60,545 nt of DNA from JAHJDS01 sp964569795 (GTDB lineage Bacteria; Desulfobacterota; Desulfarculia; Desulfarculales; JAHJDS01): positions 1-60,545 of the forward strand of contig CAZMVB010000025.1 in assembly GCA_964569795.1 (NCBI GenBank). The letters are read 5' to 3'. The translations under genes were made by a program, and so were the position numbers. Shown here piece by piece: positions 35,143-43,906 of the stretch (the stretch's first letter is position 1; each line of letters opens with the position of its first letter). A model generated the notes under the pieces. That model was given only the letters and a program-made list of their open reading frames with translations. It was not told the origin of the DNA and made no database searches.

Positions 35143-35568
35143 TTGACCGGCGATCCCTACCAGGCCCTGTTGGCCGAAGCCTTTGAGGCCAAGCAAAACG
35201 CCCACGCCCCCTACGTCCCGGTGCGGGTCGGCGCCGCCCTGCTGGCCGTCTCGGGAAGCGTCTATGTCGGGGCCAACGTCCAGAACGCGGCCCTGTCGGC
35301 CGGGATCTGCGCCGAGCGGGCGGCCCTGTTCACCGCCGTCAGCCGGGGCGAGCGCGAGTTCACGGCCCTGGCCGTTGTCGGTGACGGTCCGGTGACCCCC
35401 TGCGGGGTCTGTCTTCAGGCCCTGGCCGAGTTCGCCCCGGATTTGCCGATCATCCTGGCCTGGGGGGACGTGGTCGAACGAACCAGCCTGGACCGGCTGA
35501 TGCCCCGGCCGTTCAATCTGTCCTCGACCCAAAGGGGACCCCAGGCGGCCGCCCGGGACAAGCCCTGA
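35143..35568 (+). CDS. cdd: Cytidine deaminase
   Basis: 141-residue zinc-dependent (deoxy)cytidine deaminase of the small tetrameric type. The catalytic motif NAALSAGICAERAALF gives zinc ligand C56 and proton-shuttling E58; PCGVC supplies the other ligands C87 and C90. The proposed TTG start at 35143 is three bases after the dctM stop and has no good Shine-Dalgarno, so coupling to dctM is likely. Placement after a TRAP transporter could mean the operon salvages nucleosides, but TRAP systems more often carry organic acids, so this is only a suggestion. Confidence 0.88.
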   Translation: MTGDPYQALLAEAFEAKQNAHAPYVPVRVGAALLAVSGSVYVGANVQNAALSAGICAERAALFTAVSRGEREFTALAVVGDGPVTPCGVCLQALAEFAPDLPIILAWGDVVERTSLDRLMPRPFNLSSTQRGPQAAARDKP

Positions 35569-35590
35569 TCCAGCACCAAAATGGTGAAAC

Positions 35591-35626
35591 GAGCCTCGTA
35601 GCCGGGATAGCGGAGCCTCGCTACGA
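35591..35626. repeat. Short nested direct and inverted repeat between convergent genes
   Basis: GAGCCTCG occurs at 35591 and again at 35613. TCGTAGC (35596-35602) and GCTACGA (35620-35626) form a 7-bp inverted repeat. It lies between the convergent cdd and J-domain genes (35569-35646) and could form a weak bidirectional hairpin. Nothing else is seen in this gap. Confidence 0.4.
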
Positions 35627-35646
35627 ACCCTGATGAATGATCCGGG

Positions 35647-36642
35647 CTATTCTTTTTTGGATTTGAGGAGGCGGGCGAAGGCCTCCTTGACCCGGACGAA
35701 ATTCTCGGCCGAGCCGCCCCGGTCCGGGTGGTGCTCCATGACCAGGCGGCGGTAGATCCGGGTCAGCCCCCGGCCGTCCAGGCGCCGGTATTCCGTCTCG
35801 CTCAACCCCATGATCCGGCAGGCCTGGACCAGGCTGGGGCCCTTGGGGGCAGGGGGTCGGTACACCCGGTGGCGATTGATGAAATCCTCCAGTAAATCCG
35901 CCTCCGGACTCCGGGCCTCGAACTCTGAATCAAAATACATGATCACGTATTTGACCAGGTAATCGCTCAGGCGGTCGGACCGATAATTTTCGCCCAAAAA
36001 ACCGCGGTCCTGATCCAGCCGACAGATCTCCTCGATGAAAAATTCGTCCACCACCTCGGGGTCCAGGCCGGCCGGCATGAATTTCAGGATATTTCCCGGA
36101 AAGAAACGCGGCAGGTCGAAGATGACATAGACGTAGGACTTGCACTCCCGGGGCTTGAGGACATTCTCCAGGCCGGTGATCGACCACTCGATCTCGTCCC
36201 GGCTCTTTTGGAGCACCTGATCATAGCAGGGATAGGGTTTGAGCAAGGCGGCGCCCAGATTCATCTGGCCGTAACGCAGGAAATGGAGGCGGCGCCTGTC
36301 AAAGGCGTGGATCCCGGCCTGACGGGCGGCCCGTTCGGCCCTGGATATTTTTTTGGCCGAACCCCGGCCCCGCCCCTCGAATTGATTGATCCGGGCCTGG
36401 AGTCCGGGCGGCAGAAAAGGGAAAAAGAGGCGGTCCAGTTCCCGAGGGTCAAAATTCTCGGCCCGGGCCTCGACCTGATCGATCAATTCCGGATCGAGAT
36501 AGTACGAGGTCGGGGACGGGAACTCGAGATGGGCCGCGGGGTCCGGACCGAGGCCGAACACGTGGCGGCTGCGCCAGCCCCCGGGCCGCTCCACTGACTC
36601 GCGGATGACGTAATCGCCGTTTGGCAGGCGGGCCAAATACAT
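35647..36642 (-). CDS. Protein with C-terminal J domain
   Basis: 331 residues; the last ~65 form a DnaJ-type J domain with the invariant HPD (H305-P306-D307 in EHHPDRGG) and a following helix VKEAFARLL. The N-terminal ~250 residues were not assigned. They begin with a beta-like YLARLPNGDYVIRES stretch and a FGLGPDPAAHLEF segment, with a helical mid-region including SRDEIEWSITGLENVL. It would stimulate a DnaK-type ATPase and deliver a client bound by the N-terminal region. ATG 36642 has no Shine-Dalgarno. It is convergent with cdd and downstream of glgB. Confidence 0.75.
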   Translation of the reverse strand: MYLARLPNGDYVIRESVERPGGWRSRHVFGLGPDPAAHLEFPSPTSYYLDPELIDQVEARAENFDPRELDRLFFPFLPPGLQARINQFEGRGRGSAKKISRAERAARQAGIHAFDRRRLHFLRYGQMNLGAALLKPYPCYDQVLQKSRDEIEWSITGLENVLKPRECKSYVYVIFDLPRFFPGNILKFMPAGLDPEVVDEFFIEEICRLDQDRGFLGENYRSDRLSDYLVKYVIMYFDSEFEARSPEADLLEDFINRHRVYRPPAPKGPSLVQACRIMGLSETEYRRLDGRGLTRIYRRLVMEHHPDRGGSAENFVRVKEAFARLLKSKKE

Positions 36643-36729
36643 GACAAGGAAATTCTAACTCAGGGGCCGCCTCGATGCCACCTCACCGGTCGGCGGGGCG
36701 AGAGGTTGTTGTAATCAGGGGGGACCATA

Positions 36730-38925
36730 TCAAATATCTTCTTGATATTTCAAAAAAACACCCCCAAGAGGCGGCAGGTTCAGGCCGACCGAGGCCGGCT
36801 GATTGTGCCAGGGGCGGTCCACGGCCCGGACGCTTCCCTGGTTGCCCAGGTTGGACCCGCCATAGGTCTCGGCGTCCGAGTTGATGATCTCGCCGTAGAG
36901 GCCGGCCCGGGGCACGCCGATGCGGTAACCGCGACGGGGCACGGGGGTGAAGTTAAAGGCGCAGACCAGGAAATTCGCCGGGTCCTTGGCCCGCCGGACA
37001 AAGGACACGACCGAGGCCTCGGTGTCCCGGAAGTCGATCCACTCGAATCCGGCAAAGGAGTAGTCCACCTCGTGGAGGGCCGCCTCGGACCGATAGACGC
37101 GGTTCAGGTCCCGAACAAAGCGCTGCAGGCCGCGGTGCTCCTCGTGATCGAGCAGGCGCCAGGACAGCGAACCGGCGTGATTCCACTCGTCCCACTGGCC
37201 CAGCTCGGCGCCCATGAACAGCAGCTTCTTGCCCGGCTGGCCGAACATGTAGGCGAACAGCAGACGCAGATTGGCCCGTTTCTGCCAGTCGTCGCCGGGC
37301 ATCTTGCTCAAGAGCGCCCCCTTGCCGTGGACCACCTCGTCGTGGGACAGGGGGAGCATGAAATTCTCGCTAAAGGCGTACAGCAGGGCAAAGGTCAAGA
37401 GATCGGCGTGATACTTGCGGTAAACAGGCTCCTTGGAGAAGTAATCCAGCAAATCGTGCATCCAGCCCATGTTCCACTTGAAGCCGAAGCCCAGTCCGCC
37501 CAGATAGACCGGCCGGGTGACGCCCGGCCAGGCGGTGGATTCCTCGGCGATCATCATCACGTCCGGGAAGGCGGCATAGACCTTGGTGTTGAGGGTCTTG
37601 ATGAACTCGATGGCCTCGAGGTTTTCGCGGCCGCCGTACTTGTTGGGGATCCAGTCGCCGTTCTTCCGGGAGTAGTCCAGGTAGAGCATCGAGGCCACGG
37701 CGTCCACCCGGAGGCCGTCCAGGTGATAGCGGTCCAGCCAGAACAGGGCGCTAGAGATCAGGAAGTTTCTGACCTCATTGCGGCCGTAGTTGAAGATCAG
37801 GGTCTGCCAGTCGGGATGCTCCCCCTTGCGGGGATCGATGTGCTCGTACAGGGCCGTCCCGTCGAAGCGGGCCAGGCCGTGGGCGTCCTTGGGAAAATGG
37901 GCCGGGACCCAGTCCATGATCACCCCCAGGCCGGCCTGGTGGGCGGCGTCGATCAGGGCCATGAAGTCCGCCGGCTCGCCGTAGCGGGTGGTCGGGGCGA
38001 AGTAGCCGGTGACCTGGTACCCCCACGAGGCGTCAAGGGGATGGGCCATGACCGGCATCAACTCCAGGTGAGTGAAGCCCATGTCCTGGACATATGGCAC
38101 GAGCTGGTCGGCCAGTTCGCGGTAGCTCAGCCAGTATTGGCCCTTTTCCCCCTGGTGTCGCCAGGAGCCCAGGTGGACCTCGTAAACGCTGATCGGGCTT
38201 TCCCGGCCGTTGCGCCCGCCGCGCAAGGTCATCCACTCGCCGTCACCCCAGACGTATCCCCCGGGTTCGGTCACGATCGAGGCCGTATGGGGGCGCATCT
38301 GCCTCTTTCGGGCATAGGGGTCGGCCTTGAGAAAGGGCGGTCCGGTTTTGGGCCGGATCTCGAACTTGTACAGTTCCCCCGGGGCCAGGTGCGGGACGAA
38401 GATCTCCCAGATGCCGGACGCCCCCAGGACGCGCATCTGAAGGGCCCGGCCGTCCCAGCCGTTGAAGTCTCCGACCAGGCTCACCCCGTCCGCGTTGGGG
38501 GCCCAGACGGCGAAGCGGACCCCGGGCGTGCCCTCGGCGGTCCAGGGCACGGCCCCCAGGGTGTCGTAGGCCCGGTCCAGGTTGCCCTCATTGAACAGGT
38601 GGCGATCCAGGTCCGAGATCTGGGGCAGAAAGGAGTAAGGGTCCGGGGTGGTGGTCGTCTTCCAGTCGGGCCAGGTGAAGCGGAGCTGATAGGCCGGGAT
38701 TTTTCGTGATCCGGGGAGGACCAGCTCGAAGAGGCCGACCTCATGGACCCGGGTCAGGTCCCGGGCCTTATGGTCCACGATGACCTCGACCCGTTTGGCC
38801 CAGGGGCGAAACGCCCGGAAGACCAGGCCGTCGCCGTGGGGGTGGACCCCCAGGATGGCGTGGGGATCGGTGCAGCGGGCCGCGGTCAGGGCCCGGATGT
38901 CGTCCGCCGAGGCGGTCGGGGTCAT
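36730..38925 (-). CDS. glgB: 1,4-alpha-glucan branching enzyme
   Basis: 731-residue GH13 branching enzyme that cuts alpha-1,4-glucan chains and re-attaches them by alpha-1,6 links. An N-terminal carbohydrate-binding module (DPHAILGVHPHGDGLVFRAF) is followed by a second CBM48-type domain (VRFAVWAPNADGVSLVGDFN). The catalytic barrel has MPVMAHPLDASWGYQVTGYF, GLRVDAVASMLYLDYSR (nucleophile Asp), MIAEEST (acid Glu) and LPLSHDEVVHGKG, and a C-terminal beta domain completes it. The ATG at 38925 overlaps the phosphorylase stop (ATGA); the frame is open further upstream, but that part lies inside the phosphorylase gene. Together they form a glycogen turnover pair. Confidence 0.95.
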   Translation of the reverse strand: MTPTASADDIRALTAARCTDPHAILGVHPHGDGLVFRAFRPWAKRVEVIVDHKARDLTRVHEVGLFELVLPGSRKIPAYQLRFTWPDWKTTTTPDPYSFLPQISDLDRHLFNEGNLDRAYDTLGAVPWTAEGTPGVRFAVWAPNADGVSLVGDFNGWDGRALQMRVLGASGIWEIFVPHLAPGELYKFEIRPKTGPPFLKADPYARKRQMRPHTASIVTEPGGYVWGDGEWMTLRGGRNGRESPISVYEVHLGSWRHQGEKGQYWLSYRELADQLVPYVQDMGFTHLELMPVMAHPLDASWGYQVTGYFAPTTRYGEPADFMALIDAAHQAGLGVIMDWVPAHFPKDAHGLARFDGTALYEHIDPRKGEHPDWQTLIFNYGRNEVRNFLISSALFWLDRYHLDGLRVDAVASMLYLDYSRKNGDWIPNKYGGRENLEAIEFIKTLNTKVYAAFPDVMMIAEESTAWPGVTRPVYLGGLGFGFKWNMGWMHDLLDYFSKEPVYRKYHADLLTFALLYAFSENFMLPLSHDEVVHGKGALLSKMPGDDWQKRANLRLLFAYMFGQPGKKLLFMGAELGQWDEWNHAGSLSWRLLDHEEHRGLQRFVRDLNRVYRSEAALHEVDYSFAGFEWIDFRDTEASVVSFVRRAKDPANFLVCAFNFTPVPRRGYRIGVPRAGLYGEIINSDAETYGGSNLGNQGSVRAVDRPWHNQPASVGLNLPPLGGVFLKYQEDI

Positions 38926-41492
38926 GACGCCTCGCCCGAGGCCCAGATGAGGAGATTGGTGTTGTGGGGGTTGATGAGCCGCTCGTGGCCGGGCATGATC
39001 CGCACCGTGAAGCCGAAGCGCCCCACCCGGTTGACCGGCAGCCGGGCGGTGTAAAGGTACTCCCCGTCCTGGACGGTCCCGGCCTCCATCCGGCGGGTCT
39101 CCCGTTCCAGGAACTGTCCGTCGGTGGACATCAGGCCGAAGTAGAGATCGACCGAGACGTCCCCGGGTTCCAGGGCGCCGAGCACTACCCGGGCCTGGAC
39201 GTCCACCTCCTCGCCGACCAGCTTTTCCTCGGCCTGGTCGGCCGCGACGTCGATGATCTTGACCTCGTTCCAGTGGACCATGATCTTGCTGCGCCAGTCG
39301 GCCAGGTCTCGGGCCCCGGCCATGTCGTCGGCCGACAGCTCCACGAAGCGCCGGGAGCAGGGGAAGTAGAACTCCCGGGCGTACTCCTCGACCATGCGGT
39401 GGGCGTTGAACCGGGGACACAGCCGCCGCATGCTCTGGCGGACCTTGTTCAGCCAGCGCCGGGGTACGCCGTCGTGGTTGCGGTCATAGAACAGGGGGAC
39501 CACGTCCTGCTCGAGGTGGTTGTACAGGTCCTGACACTCGATCTGGTCCTGCAGCTCCGGGTCCTGGTACTCCTCGCCGTGGCCGATGGCCCACCCCAGA
39601 TCGGGATGGTAGGCCTCGTCCCACCAGCCGTCCAGGACGCTCAGGTTGAGGGCCGAGTTGGCCATGGCCTTCATGCCCGAGGTGCCGCAGGCCTCCAGGG
39701 GCCGGCGGGGCGTGTTCAGCCAGACGTCGCATCCGGAGAGCAAATGCCGGGCCAGGCCGATATCGTAATCCTCGAGAAAGACGACGTACCGGCGGAAGGG
39801 CTCCTCGCGGACCAGATGGACTATCCGCTTGATGAACTCCTTGCCCTCGTTGTCCTGGGGGTGGGCCTTGCCGGCGAAGATGAACTGGACCGGACGGTCC
39901 CTGTCGGTGATCAGCCGCGCCAGACGATCCTGGTCCCGGAGCAGGAGCACGGCCCGCTTGTAGGTGGCGAACCGGCGGGCGAAGCCGATGGTCAGGCAGT
40001 CGGGGTTCAGGACCTCGGTCGCCGCCCGGACCTCGGCCTCGGGCGCGCCCCGGGCCTGGAGCTGGTTCCGCAGCCAACTCCGGGTAACGGCCACCAGTCT
40101 CTCCCGGCGCAACTCATGGGTCCGCCACAACTCGGCGTCGGGGATGGCGTTGATCCCCTCCCAGACCCGCTCGTTGTCCGGGTCCTCCATCCAGTCCGGC
40201 CCCAAATACCGCTCGAACAAAGTGTGCATCTCGGGCGAGATCCAGCTGGGGATGTGGACCCCGTTGGTGATGTAGGAAATGGGAATGTCCTCGTTGGGAT
40301 GCCGGGGCCAGATGTTCTGCCACATCCGCCGCGAGATGCGGCCGTGGAGCCGGCTGACGCCATTGGACCTGGCCGAGAGCCTGAGGGCCAGGGTGGTCAT
40401 GCCGAAGGGCTCGTTGTCGTCCCGGGGATTGATCCGGCCGTATCCCAGCAGGACCTTCGGTGAGATGCCCATCTGGGCGGCGTAGGGCTCGAAGTATTTC
40501 AGGAAAAGCCCCGCCTCGAAGTAGTCGTTGCCGGCCGGCACCGGGGTATGGGTGGTGAACACGGTCGAGGCGGTGGTCACCTCCCGGGCGGCGTCAAAGG
40601 ACAGGTTATAGCGGTTCTTGTAGGTGTTGATCCGCTCCAGGATGGAAAAGGCGCTGTGGCCCTCGTTCAGGTGAATGACGGTCGGGTTGATCTCCAGGGC
40701 GGCCAGGACCCGGACCCCGCCCACGCCCAGGACGATTTCCTGTCTCAGGCGCATCTCCCGGTCGCCGCCGTAGAGCTGGTCCGTGGTGTCCCTGAGGTTC
40801 GGCGGGTTTTCGATCAAATTGGTGCACAGCAGGTACAGGTCCACCCGGCCGACCCTGGCCCGCCAGACCTGGATGGTCACCTTCTCACCGGCCAGGTCCA
40901 GTTGGATGTGGATCGGCTGGCCGGCCTGGTCCCGGCACAGCTCGATGGGCATGGTCAGAAAGTCATTGACCGGCGTGCTTTCCTGCTGCCAGCCGTCGGC
41001 GTTGAGGTACTGGTGGAAGTAGCCCTTCCGGTACATCAACCCCACCGCGCACAGGGGCAGGGCCAGGTCCGAGGAACTCTTGAGGTGGTCGCCGGACAGG
41101 ATGCCCAGTCCGCCCGAGTAGATGGGCAGGCACTCGTCCAGGCCGAACTCGGCCGAAAAATAGGCGATCCGGGTGCTGGCGGGCATGACCTGTTCCAGGT
41201 GCCCGGGGACGCCCGACCGGCCCAGGTAGTCCGTCAGTTCGGTGGACAGCCGGTTCAGTTCGGACAGAAACCCGGAGTCGGCGGCCAGCTCCTCGAGACG
41301 CTCCTGGCTGAGCCGGCCCAGGAGCAGGACCGGGTTGCGTCCGCACTCTTCGAAGAGCTGGGGATTCATCCGCAGGAAGAGCCTGGTCACCACGGGATGC
41401 CAGGAAAAGTAGAAGTTGTAGGCCAGGGTCTTCAGAGCGGCCAGCCGCTCCGGCAGGCGCGGAATGACGTGGTACTGATGAACGGCCTTCAC
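38922..41492 (-). CDS. glgP: Alpha-glucan (glycogen) phosphorylase
   Basis: 856-residue GT35 enzyme releasing glucose-1-phosphate from glycogen or maltodextrin, with pyridoxal phosphate as cofactor. It belongs to the alpha-glucan family that begins with an extra N-terminal domain (here LPERLAALKTLAYNFYFSWH). Catalytic features include IAYFSAEFGLDECLPIYSGG, AGDHLK-type SGDHLKSSSDLALP, LNEGHSAFSILERI, ARRFATYKRAVLLL and the PLP-lysine motif GTSGMKAMANSALNLSV. GTG start at 41492 has GAGGT six bases upstream. It overlaps glgB and is preceded 12 bp upstream by an MBL-fold gene, forming a three-gene minus-strand operon. Confidence 0.94.
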   Translation of the reverse strand: MKAVHQYHVIPRLPERLAALKTLAYNFYFSWHPVVTRLFLRMNPQLFEECGRNPVLLLGRLSQERLEELAADSGFLSELNRLSTELTDYLGRSGVPGHLEQVMPASTRIAYFSAEFGLDECLPIYSGGLGILSGDHLKSSSDLALPLCAVGLMYRKGYFHQYLNADGWQQESTPVNDFLTMPIELCRDQAGQPIHIQLDLAGEKVTIQVWRARVGRVDLYLLCTNLIENPPNLRDTTDQLYGGDREMRLRQEIVLGVGGVRVLAALEINPTVIHLNEGHSAFSILERINTYKNRYNLSFDAAREVTTASTVFTTHTPVPAGNDYFEAGLFLKYFEPYAAQMGISPKVLLGYGRINPRDDNEPFGMTTLALRLSARSNGVSRLHGRISRRMWQNIWPRHPNEDIPISYITNGVHIPSWISPEMHTLFERYLGPDWMEDPDNERVWEGINAIPDAELWRTHELRRERLVAVTRSWLRNQLQARGAPEAEVRAATEVLNPDCLTIGFARRFATYKRAVLLLRDQDRLARLITDRDRPVQFIFAGKAHPQDNEGKEFIKRIVHLVREEPFRRYVVFLEDYDIGLARHLLSGCDVWLNTPRRPLEACGTSGMKAMANSALNLSVLDGWWDEAYHPDLGWAIGHGEEYQDPELQDQIECQDLYNHLEQDVVPLFYDRNHDGVPRRWLNKVRQSMRRLCPRFNAHRMVEEYAREFYFPCSRRFVELSADDMAGARDLADWRSKIMVHWNEVKIIDVAADQAEEKLVGEEVDVQARVVLGALEPGDVSVDLYFGLMSTDGQFLERETRRMEAGTVQDGEYLYTARLPVNRVGRFGFTVRIMPGHERLINPHNTNLLIWASGEAS

Positions 41493-41504
41493 GGGGCACC
41501 TCGT

Positions 41505-42155
41505 TCAGCGACCGTAAATGAACTCCGTGACAAACGGGTTTTCCCTTTTTTCCCGGCCGATGGTCGAACTGGGTGTGGGACCGTAATCATGACCGGGCCA
41601 GACCACGGTGTCGTCGGGCAGGTTCAGAAGCTTGTCCCGGATCGAGTCCAGGAGCTGCTGCATGCTCGCCCCGGGCAGGTCCGTCCGGCCGATGGACCCC
41701 ACGAACAGGGTGTCGCCGGTGAAGACGTTGCCCGGGGCGGAGAGGCACATCCCGCCCCGCGAATGGCCGGGGGTGTGCAGCACCTCGAGCTTGACCTCGC
41801 CCAGGTCGATCATGTCGCCGCCGATGACCGTCACGTCCGGCAGGGGCGACGGCAGGCCGCCGATCATCCGGGCGAAATTGGCCGAATCAGGGCTCTGAAA
41901 GTAGGGCTCCTCGGACTTGTGGGCCACGATCCGGGCCCCGGTCAGCTCCTTGACCCGGGCGTTGCCGCAGGTGTGGTCCGGGTGGCCGTGGGTGTTGACG
42001 ATGTAGCGGCACGTCAGTCCCAACTCGCCGATCCGATCGACCACGTCCGATTCGTTACCGGCCGGGTCGATGACCAGGCAGTTCTTGGTCTGTTCGTCGC
42101 CGACGATATAGCAGAAAACGGCCATCTGGCCGACCAGCATGGGCTCGATCAACAA
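41505..42155 (-). CDS. MBL-fold hydrolase, glyoxalase II-like
   Basis: 216-residue metallo-beta-lactamase-fold protein. The binuclear metal motif THGHPDH gives H56, H58, D60 and H61, followed by HTPGHSRGGMC, FTGDTLFVGSIGRTDL and the C-terminal PGHDYGPTPSSTI. This pattern is typical of YcbL/GloB-like thioesterases and hydrolases. TTG start at 42155 is supported by the family-like N-terminus (VGQMAVFCYIVGD); the next codon, also TTG, and ATG 42140 are alternatives. It is first in the operon with glgP and glgB. Substrate unknown; lactoylglutathione or another thioester is possible. Confidence 0.87.
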   Translation of the reverse strand: MLIEPMLVGQMAVFCYIVGDEQTKNCLVIDPAGNESDVVDRIGELGLTCRYIVNTHGHPDHTCGNARVKELTGARIVAHKSEEPYFQSPDSANFARMIGGLPSPLPDVTVIGGDMIDLGEVKLEVLHTPGHSRGGMCLSAPGNVFTGDTLFVGSIGRTDLPGASMQQLLDSIRDKLLNLPDDTVVWPGHDYGPTPSSTIGREKRENPFVTEFIYGR

Positions 42156-42298
42156 CTCTCAGTCTCCGTTGGCGGTCAAGAAACCGCGTGAATCAATCCC
42201 GGCGGCCGATCCCGGGCCGGGTGGACTGACGGTATCAAACATTTCATCCCGCGGTCAAGCCGAACCGGCCCGGGTTTTTCGTCCCCCGGTTCCGGTGG

Positions 42299-42327
42299 TT
42301 GCAACTTGTTCCCGGAGTGGTTATGTT
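42299..42327 (+). promoter_or_regulatory. Candidate promoter for ftsY
   Basis: TTGCAA (42299-42304) and TATGTT (42322-42327) with a 17-bp spacer lie 30 bp upstream of the ftsY start. Four of six bases match consensus in each box, so support is modest. Confidence 0.4.
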
Positions 42328-42356
42328 TTATCCTCTCCCGGGTACGAGGAGATCGA

Positions 42357-43331
42357 ATGAGGCTGAGACGCTCCAAGGACAAGGGACTCGAAACCGCCGC
42401 CAACGAGCCGGCCGGGGACAAGACCGGTCTCCTGTCACGGCTGCGGCAGGGCCTGAGCCGGACCCGGCAGGCCCTGGGCGGCCGGATCGAGGAGACGTTC
42501 TCCGGCAAAACCCGGCTGGACGAGGACCTGCTCGAAAGGCTCGAGGAGATCCTGATCACGGCCGACCTGGGGGTGGCCACGACCATGGAGATCATCGACG
42601 ACCTGCGGGCCCGGATGGACCGCCGGGAGCTGACCGACCCGGCCCGGATCAACGAGGTCCTGGGCGAAATTCTCCTGGCCCGCCTGCCCGAGGACCGGCC
42701 GCCCCTGCCCCTAATCGAGGCGCGACCCCTGGTCATCCTGATGGTCGGGGTCAACGGGGTGGGCAAGACCACCTCGATCGCCAAGCTGGCCTGGCGTCTC
42801 AAGGCCGAGGGAAAACGGGTCCTGTTGGCCGCGGCCGACACCTTCCGGGCGGCGGCCGTCGAGCAGCTCACCATCTGGGCCGAACGCGTCGGCGCCGAAA
42901 TCGTCAAGCAAAAGACCGGGGCCGATCCCTCGGCCGTGGCCTTTGACGCCCTCGAGGCGGCCGTGGCCCGGGACGTGGACGTGGTCATCGTCGATACGGC
43001 CGGACGGCTCCATACCCAGAAAAACCTGATGGAAGAATTGAAAAAGATCAAGCGGGTCATCGGCCGGAAAATGCCGGGCGCGCCCCATGAGGTCTGGCTG
43101 GTCCTGGACGCCACCACCGGCCAGAACGCCCTGGCCCAGGCCCGAATGTTCGCCGAGGCGGTGGAGGTCACCGGGATCATCCTGGCCAAGATGGACGGCA
43201 CGGCCAGGGGCGGCATCGCCGTGGCCGTCAGCCGCGAGCTGGGAGTGCCCCTGCGGTTCATCGGCGTGGGCGAGCAGATGGAGGATCTTAGGCCCTTTGA
43301 CCGCCGTGAGTTTGTAACGGCTTTATTTTAA
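42357..43331 (+). CDS. ftsY: Signal recognition particle receptor FtsY
   Basis: 324-residue SRP GTPase that docks ribosome-SRP complexes at the inner membrane. ATG 42357 has GAGGAGAT upstream; the frame is open further upstream but without such a site. A short charged N-terminus precedes the N domain (LLERLEEILITADLGVAT). The G domain has P-loop GVNGVGKTTS near 129-138, AADTFRAAAVEQL, the DTAGR motif, TTGQNALAQA and KMDGTARGG with the terminal GVGEQMEDLRPF. No long acidic A domain is present, so membrane binding presumably uses the basic N-terminal segment (RLRRSKDK). Housekeeping gene, probably with its own promoter. Confidence 0.96.
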   Translation: MRLRRSKDKGLETAANEPAGDKTGLLSRLRQGLSRTRQALGGRIEETFSGKTRLDEDLLERLEEILITADLGVATTMEIIDDLRARMDRRELTDPARINEVLGEILLARLPEDRPPLPLIEARPLVILMVGVNGVGKTTSIAKLAWRLKAEGKRVLLAAADTFRAAAVEQLTIWAERVGAEIVKQKTGADPSAVAFDALEAAVARDVDVVIVDTAGRLHTQKNLMEELKKIKRVIGRKMPGAPHEVWLVLDATTGQNALAQARMFAEAVEVTGIILAKMDGTARGGIAVAVSRELGVPLRFIGVGEQMEDLRPFDRREFVTALF

Positions 43332-43353
43332 AACATAAAACATCCCCCGTCCC

Positions 43354-43373
43354 TTCCCGGCCGCCGCCGGGAA
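43354..43373 (+). terminator. GC-rich hairpin after ftsY
   Basis: TTCCCGGC (43354-43361) and GCCGGGAA (43366-43373) form a perfect 8-bp stem with a CGCC loop, 23 bp after the ftsY stop. No U-tract follows. Confidence 0.5.
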
Positions 43374-43394
43374 CAATCCATCAGCCTGGAATGA

Positions 43395-43421
43395 AGCCCT
43401 CACCTCCGGCCAATGAGGGCT
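43395..43421 (+). terminator. Second hairpin after ftsY
   Basis: AGCCCTCA (43395-43402) and TGAGGGCT (43414-43421) form a perfect 8-bp stem with an 11-nt loop. With the preceding hairpin it makes a double-stem region. No U-tract is present; it could instead be an mRNA leader structure of the next small gene. Confidence 0.4.
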
Positions 43422-43468
43422 GCAACCCATTGCCCGGCCCCCACCCTCCCGCGAAAATCAAATAAAGG

Positions 43469-43488
43469 CGCGGAACGCGATGTCCGCG
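43469..43488 (+). promoter_or_regulatory. Leader hairpin upstream of the 96-residue gene
   Basis: CGCGGA (43469-43474) and TCCGCG (43483-43488) form a 6-bp stem with an 8-nt loop, about 40 bp before the ATG at 43530. Function unknown. No known riboswitch motif was recognised in the 43332-43529 gap. Confidence 0.3.
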
Positions 43489-43529
43489 AGAAGCTTCCCA
43501 ATCGGCATTTATTGACGGGAGGGGCAACG

Positions 43530-43820
43530 ATGAGACCCAAGATCCGAATCAGGCATTACTTGAACAGCGGCTCCACGGGCTACGTAGGACGGCTCGAAAT
43601 GAATGAGCAGGGAACATGGCACCTGGTGATGCGGGGGGATCTGGACCTGGAGATCGTGCAGACGGCCCTGTCAGATCAATATCGCGATTATTTCACCCGG
43701 CGTCACACCACCCGGGGGGATCGGGTCTTTTTCGAACTGGGCCGGCGGCCGACAGTGGACTTCTTGTGCGCCGTCGAGGACCTGGCCCGGCGCCTGCCTC
43801 CAACGGGGGTGGCGGCCTGA
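43530..43820 (+). CDS. Small hypothetical protein (96 residues)
   Basis: ATG 43530 with GGGAGGGG just upstream. The product begins MRPKIRIRHYLNSGSTGYVG and alternates beta-like and helical stretches, with a central TWHLVMRGDLDLEIV and a C-terminal FLCAVEDLARRL. No signal peptide, membrane segment or Cys pair is present. It is preceded by a structured ~200-bp leader and followed by a truncated universal-stress-type gene. Not recognised as a named family. The strong Shine-Dalgarno and codon use support it as real. Confidence 0.65.
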   Translation: MRPKIRIRHYLNSGSTGYVGRLEMNEQGTWHLVMRGDLDLEIVQTALSDQYRDYFTRRHTTRGDRVFFELGRRPTVDFLCAVEDLARRLPPTGVAA

Positions 43821-43906
43821 CCCTGAACGCCGAGGCCAAGACGATCAAGGTCCGGGCGGAATGACCGGAGCAATCATGGGCCCGGTCTGAGACACCGGCC
43901 TGTGTC

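Noticed and set aside
38926..39420. Upstream extension of glgB
   Set aside because: This stretch codes for the phosphorylase C-terminus in another frame; ATG 38925 overlaps the phosphorylase stop and begins the normal branching-enzyme sequence.
41505..42155. Link between the MBL-fold protein and glycogen metabolism
   Set aside because: They share an operon-like arrangement, but no known glycogen step needs this hydrolase family, so no joint function was assigned.
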